Below, piece by piece: positions 60,022-64,000 of a DNA stretch of 64,000 nt. The position numbers and the translations under genes are program-made. Every line of letters starts with the position of its first letter. Positions within the stretch are counted from its first letter, which is position 1. This DNA comes from Candidatus Sphingomonas colombiensis (GTDB lineage: Bacteria > Pseudomonadota > Alphaproteobacteria > Sphingomonadales > Sphingomonadaceae): the NCBI GenBank assembly GCA_029202845.1, contig CP119315.1, positions 3,317,001 to 3,381,000 on the forward strand, read 5' to 3'. The notes under the pieces were generated by a model. That model searched no databases. It saw nothing but the letters and a program-made list of their open reading frames with translations, and had not been told where the DNA came from.

Positions 60022-61089
60022 ATGGCACATTTCGACGCCTCCAAAGCGCCGCGCTCGCGGGCGATGCGTTGGTTGAAGCGCATTGGGAAAGGTGCGCTCG
60101 GCTTGGTCGCGCTCGTCGTCTTGGCGGGGGTCGGATACGAGTGGATCGGCCGCTTCAACGCGAAACGCCTCTATCCGCCACCCGGCAAGATCGTGGATAT
60201 CGGCGGGCGGGACATGCACATCGATTGTCGCGGTTCGGGCTCCCCGACCGTGGTTTTCGAATCCGGGCTGGGCTCGGGCGGGTCGGTCGACTGGCGATTG
60301 GTGCAGGACAAGATCGCCGGTGTGACGCGCGCATGCGCCTATGATCGCGCGGGCATCATGTGGAGCGACAGCAAGTCCACGCCGCAGGACGGAGCCGCGG
60401 TCGCGGATGATCTCCACGCCACATTGAAAAGCGCCGGGATAACCGGCCCGATCGTGCTGGTCGGGCATTCGGTCGGCGGCCCCTACACCACCATCTACAC
60501 CGCGAAGTACGGCAGTCAGGTCGCCGGGCTGGTTCTCGTCGACCCCACCCATCCCGATCAGGTTGCGCGGTTGGGCACGATCACGCAGGCCGATCTCAAT
60601 CCGCGATCCTATATCCGCGTCGTGAGTGTCGCATCGGCGCTTTCGTGGATGGGTGTGCCGCGGCTGATCGCAGCCCGTGGCGGATCGCCGAAGCTCCCGG
60701 CAAGCGCCAATGCGGCGATGGCCGCTTATGGCAGCCATTCGATCGGCGGCTCGCTCTCGGAAATCGAAGGATTCGACCGGACGCTGGATCAGGCGCGCGC
60801 GTCGCACGATTTCGGCAATCGGCCGTTGATCGTTTTGACCTCGATGGCGCCGCCTCCGCCCGCCACCCTGAAAATGCTGAACCTGAAACCGGAGGAAGGC
60901 GTTCGCTTCAAGCAGATCTGGCGCGAACTCCATGCGGAAATGACAAAATGGTCGACCCGCGGCCAGCAGCGGATTGTGCCCGACGCGGGCCATTATATTC
61001 AGATCGATCGCCCGGACGTGGTGATCACGGCGGTCGCCGATATGGTCGGCATGGTACGCGCCGGGGAAGCAGCCGGCCACGCCAAATGA
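60022..61089 (+). CDS. Membrane-anchored alpha/beta hydrolase
   Basis: A 355-aa protein. A basic N terminus and one TM helix (GALGLVALVVLAGVGYEWIG, about 24-43) anchor it, with the domain in the periplasm. The hydrolase fold has CRGSGSPTVVFESGLGSGG (oxyanion region), the nucleophile Ser in LVGHSVGGPY and the His in VPDAGHYIQIDRPD. The substrate is unknown; such enzymes act on esters or act as proline-iminopeptidase relatives. The purine-rich AGGAGAAGG upstream is a plausible, slightly distant ribosome site. Confidence 0.87.
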   Translation: MAHFDASKAPRSRAMRWLKRIGKGALGLVALVVLAGVGYEWIGRFNAKRLYPPPGKIVDIGGRDMHIDCRGSGSPTVVFESGLGSGGSVDWRLVQDKIAGVTRACAYDRAGIMWSDSKSTPQDGAAVADDLHATLKSAGITGPIVLVGHSVGGPYTTIYTAKYGSQVAGLVLVDPTHPDQVARLGTITQADLNPRSYIRVVSVASALSWMGVPRLIAARGGSPKLPASANAAMAAYGSHSIGGSLSEIEGFDRTLDQARASHDFGNRPLIVLTSMAPPPPATLKMLNLKPEEGVRFKQIWRELHAEMTKWSTRGQQRIVPDAGHYIQIDRPDVVITAVADMVGMVRAGEAAGHAK

Positions 61090-61186
61090 CCCCGCGCCGG
61101 CGGACAAACCCTTCCGTCATTGGCCACGGACAATTCGCGAACATCCTCAACCATCACCCTGCAATGCGATTGCAAAGGAAAACCCG

Positions 61187-62596
61187 ATGACCCGTCCGAT
61201 TCAGCGCGCCGGCCTTGCCGGGATCGCCCTGCTGCTCGCACTTCCCGCGCAAGCGTCCCCAATCGCTACCCCGGCCGATCTGGGCACGGCGGTTTCCGCG
61301 CAGATCGCGTGCGCCAGCATCTTCGTCACCGGGCGCGCCGAAGCGGATGTGCTGCGTGACGACGTTCACGCGCTGGCCCCTTTCACACAGGCGGTAACGC
61401 TGGCGGTCGATCGCACGGCCCGCACCGTCACGGCATCCGCCCCCGGTGGCGCCACCCGCACCGCATTGTACCGCCCTGCCGTGGGGTGCACGTTGCTCAC
61501 CGACGGGGTGGCGCGCGACGTGCTGGAGCGTCAGGTTGCGCATCTGACGCCGCCGAAGGCACGCCCCGCCGCGCGCTGGCCGCAGGGGGACAAGACCCCG
61601 CCGTTGCAAACCAGCGCCGCGCTGGCAAAGGCCGTCAACGACGCATTCGTCGAACAGAATAAGGGTGGCCACCCGGATACCCGCGCGATCGTCGTGATCC
61701 AGGGAGGACGGATCGTCGCGGAGCAATATGCCCCCGGCTTCGATCGCAACAGCAAGCTGCTGGGCTGGTCCGCGAGCAAGAGCATCGCCGCCACGCTCGT
61801 CGGGCTGCTCGTCGATGATGGCGTGCTCAAGCTGGATGCGCCCGCGCCGGTGCCGGAATGGCAGCATGACGGTGATCCCCGCCGCGCCATCACCTTGCGC
61901 CAGTTGCTGACGATGTCGAGCGGCCTGCGTTTCGCCGAACCCTATAATCCCGGCTCGGATTCGATCCATATGCTGTTCGATTCGTCGGACATGGGCGCGG
62001 TCGCCGCCGCGCAGCCGCTCGATCACGCGCCCGGCACGGTGTGGAGTTACTCGTCGGGCACCACCAATATCCTGTCCGGCATCGTGGCTCGTGCGACCGG
62101 CGGAACGCTGGCGGACGTCACCCGCTTCGCGCGCAAGCGCCTGTTCGAACCGGCGGGGATGGCCAGCGCACTGATCGAACCGGATGAAGCGGGCGTGCCG
62201 ATGGGCAGTTCCTACGCTTATGCCACCGCGCGCGATTGGGCGCGCTTCGGCTTGCTCTATCTCAATAACGGCATGGTCGGGAAAACGCGGATATTGTCAC
62301 AGCGCTGGGTCGATTTCGTGCGGACGCCGACCAAGGCCGCGCCGCGCCCCGTCTATGGCGGCCAATTCTGGCTGAACCTTGCGGAAGAAGGCGGTGAACA
62401 TCGGCGCATCTTCAAGGATCTGCCGGACGATACGTTCATGGCGATGGGCCATAACGAACAGAGCGTCTTGATCATTCCCTCACGCGATACCGTGATCGTG
62501 CGGTTGGGCTGGACGCCGGAAGGCCAGCGTTACGATCATAACAAATATCTGTCCGGCATCCTGGCAACGTTGCCACAGGTCGCTTCCAGGCCGTGA
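61187..62596 (+). CDS. Secreted beta-lactamase-fold serine hydrolase (6-aminohexanoate-dimer-hydrolase-like)
   Basis: A 469-aa protein. The signal peptide is about MTRPIQRAGLAGIALLLALP with AQA. The catalytic S195 and K198 are in GWSASKSIAATLVG, the second motif Y288-S-S290 (WSYSSGTTN), and a class-C-like third region follows with FMAMGHNEQSVLIIP. The layout ASKSIAATLVGLLVDDG and WARFGLLYLNNG is that of nylon-oligomer hydrolase/EstB-type relatives. AAAGGAAAA gives a ribosome site seven to ten bases before the ATG. The substrate is unknown. Confidence 0.88.
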   Translation: MTRPIQRAGLAGIALLLALPAQASPIATPADLGTAVSAQIACASIFVTGRAEADVLRDDVHALAPFTQAVTLAVDRTARTVTASAPGGATRTALYRPAVGCTLLTDGVARDVLERQVAHLTPPKARPAARWPQGDKTPPLQTSAALAKAVNDAFVEQNKGGHPDTRAIVVIQGGRIVAEQYAPGFDRNSKLLGWSASKSIAATLVGLLVDDGVLKLDAPAPVPEWQHDGDPRRAITLRQLLTMSSGLRFAEPYNPGSDSIHMLFDSSDMGAVAAAQPLDHAPGTVWSYSSGTTNILSGIVARATGGTLADVTRFARKRLFEPAGMASALIEPDEAGVPMGSSYAYATARDWARFGLLYLNNGMVGKTRILSQRWVDFVRTPTKAAPRPVYGGQFWLNLAEEGGEHRRIFKDLPDDTFMAMGHNEQSVLIIPSRDTVIVRLGWTPEGQRYDHNKYLSGILATLPQVASRP

Positions 62597-62635
62597 TCCG
62601 CACCGCCCGTTGCGGGTGAGGATGCGTAACCAGGC

Positions 62636-62723
62636 CGACCGGGAAATTGGCACGCTTCCCGGTCGCAATTCGATTTCCACCGCCATTTCCCGATCGCGAC
62701 ACAGCTCCCGATCGGAAAATGGC
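62636..62723. repeat. Two consecutive inverted repeats between serine hydrolase genes
   Basis: The first is a perfect 10-bp pair, CGACCGGGAA (62636-62645) with TTCCCGGTCG (62656-62665). The second is GCCATTTCCCGATCG (62682-62696) with CGATCGGAAAATGGC (62709-62723), 14 of 15 pairing. Neither has a strong T tract. They could end the upstream transcript or fold in the leader of the downstream hydrolase. Confidence 0.6.
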
Positions 62724-62754
62724 AAACCAAAGACATAATGGGAGAATCCCGGCC

Positions 62755-64000
62755 ATGCGATCGATCAAGGCCCTCGCCGCCGCGCTGCTGTTGCTGGGAG
62801 GAAGCGGCACGGTCGCGCAATCCGTCGACACATCAGCGCCGGCCGCGCAAGCGACCAGCGTCGCTCGCACCGCAACGCCGCCCGTCACCGCGCGACCGAT
62901 GACCAAGCAAGATCTCGACGCATGGCTCGACGGCTATGTACCGTTCGCGCTGAAGCGCGGCGATATCGCCGGCGCGGTGGTCGTGGTGGTCAAGGACGGA
63001 AAGGTCCTCACCCAGCGCGGGTTCGGCTATGCCGATGTCGCGAAGCGCACCCCGGTCGATCCCGCCACCACGATGTTCCGCAATGGCTCCGTATCGAAGC
63101 TGGTCACCTGGACGGCGGTGATGCAGCAGGTGGAGGCCGGGCGGATCGACCTCGATGCCGATGTGAACGCCTATCTTGATTTCAAGATACCGCCCAAGGA
63201 TGGCAAGCCGGTGACGATGCGTGAGCTGATGACTCACACTGCCGGGTTCGAGGAACACGCCAAATATGTGATGTTCGACGATCCGAAGAGCTTCATTTCG
63301 CTTGGCCAGTTCGTGAAGACGCAGCTTCCCCGGCGCATCTACACGCCCGGCACCACGCCGGCCTATTCCAATTATGGCGCCACGCTGGCCGGCTATATCG
63401 TGGAGCGCGTCAGCAAGACGCCGTTCAACGAATATATCGAACGCCACGTCTTCGCGCCGCTCGGCATGGCCCATTCCACTTTCCGCCAGCCGCTGCCCGG
63501 GGCGCTCGCGCCGTTCATGGCATCGGGATATAAGCTCGCATCGGGCAAGGCGGGGAAGTTCGAATTTCTCCCCACGGCGCCCGCCGGCGGCCTGTCCGCT
63601 TCCGGTGTAGACATGGCGCAGTTCATGATCGCGCACCTGGATCAGGGTGCGGGCCTGATGAAGCCGGAAACGGCGCGCATGATGCACGATACGCCGCTGA
63701 CGATGCTGCCACCGCTTAACCGGATGGAATTGGGCTTTTTCGAAAGCAACATAAACGGCCGGCAGGTGATCGGGCATCTTGGTGACACCGTGCAGTTTCA
63801 CACCGCGCTTCACCTGTTCATGAACGAAAAGGTCGGCCTGTTCGCCTCGTTCAACAGCTGGGGGAAAGATACGGCGGTCAGCCCGACGCGGCAGCAATTG
63901 TTCGAGGAATTCGCCGATCGCTACTTCCCCGCCATCGGCCCGGCCGACGGACGGGTTGATGCGAAAACCTCCACCGAACACGCGAAGCTGCTGGCAGGCC
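62755..64000 (+). CDS. Secreted beta-lactamase-fold serine hydrolase (incomplete at window end)
   Basis: The first 415 residues are visible with no stop before the window end. The signal peptide is MRSIKALAAALLLLGGSGTV with AQ. The catalytic S112 and K115 are in NGSVSKLVTW, the second motif is YSN (PAYSNYGATLAG), and the HLG (VIGHLGDTVQF) stands for the third motif. This is a penicillin-binding-protein/D-aminopeptidase-type domain; large relatives carry a C-terminal membrane domain that would lie beyond the window. The ATG at 62755 follows GGGAG by about 10 bases. Confidence 0.87.
   Translation, partial: MRSIKALAAALLLLGGSGTVAQSVDTSAPAAQATSVARTATPPVTARPMTKQDLDAWLDGYVPFALKRGDIAGAVVVVVKDGKVLTQRGFGYADVAKRTPVDPATTMFRNGSVSKLVTWTAVMQQVEAGRIDLDADVNAYLDFKIPPKDGKPVTMRELMTHTAGFEEHAKYVMFDDPKSFISLGQFVKTQLPRRIYTPGTTPAYSNYGATLAGYIVERVSKTPFNEYIERHVFAPLGMAHSTFRQPLPGALAPFMASGYKLASGKAGKFEFLPTAPAGGLSASGVDMAQFMIAHLDQGAGLMKPETARMMHDTPLTMLPPLNRMELGFFESNINGRQVIGHLGDTVQFHTALHLFMNEKVGLFASFNSWGKDTAVSPTRQQLFEEFADRYFPAIGPADGRVDAKTSTEHAKLLAG

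Overview
The window is GC-rich chromosomal DNA that reads as an alphaproteobacterium of the Sphingomonas group. The reasons are the alphaproteobacterial CckA hybrid kinase, a compact core-gene layout with many start/stop overlaps (ATGA, GTGA, TTGA), frequent GTG and TTG starts, a large TonB-dependent receptor, and several secreted peptidase and serine-hydrolase families common in sphingomonads. No tRNA, rRNA, intact insertion sequence, prophage or CRISPR array is visible.

From 1 to about 37.8 kb the content is mostly housekeeping, in short operons: two adjacent cysteine desulfurases leading into a ferredoxin start (1-2.2 kb); accA-xerD with small membrane proteins (3-7 kb); aroK-aroB (7-8.7 kb); radA, then the tightly overlapping set cvpA, NifU-like, KefB-like antiporter, DUF423 (8.7-13.2 kb); a PAS protein, a GST-like protein and a secreted duplicated-domain protein; alaS, def, recR (15-19 kb); fmt-truA; the operon ilvD, lipoprotein, NAD(P)HX repair enzyme, RNA methyltransferase (20.7-25.4 kb); cckA with a stand-alone receiver (25.4-28.2 kb); an M13 peptidase; smpB-DUF2062; dapA; a soluble lytic transglycosylase with greB; a NYN/OST-HTH protein; and an M28 peptidase.

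From 37.8 kb onward the region is accessory and shows wear. It has an aminotransferase broken by one frameshift, a beta-helix lipoprotein with a Thr-Pro linker, an M20 homologue with altered metal-ligand positions, the tail of a lost TonB receptor, and a LysR C-terminal remnant directly after the branched-chain dehydrogenase E2 gene. Around these lie enzymes for peptide and amino-acid use: a D-aminoacylase-like amidohydrolase, a dicarboxylate/amino-acid symporter, a complete E1alpha-E1beta-E2 branched-chain 2-oxoacid dehydrogenase operon with a divergent Lrp/AsnC regulator, a serine hydrolase fused to a VanX-type D,D-dipeptidase, an XRE-cupin regulator, a YkvI-like permease, a TonB-dependent receptor, an alpha/beta hydrolase and further secreted beta-lactamase-fold hydrolases.

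The best candidate for something not yet described is this 42-64 kb block. Four of its promoter regions lie in AT-rich patches that share the elements TGAAAATT(T) and AATTnGTCG, and the bkd/lrp promoter shares the second. Together with the gene content this suggests a co-regulated outer-membrane-to-cytoplasm route for scavenging peptides or D-amino-acid-containing fragments. The motifs are seen directly; the shared regulation and substrate are inference.
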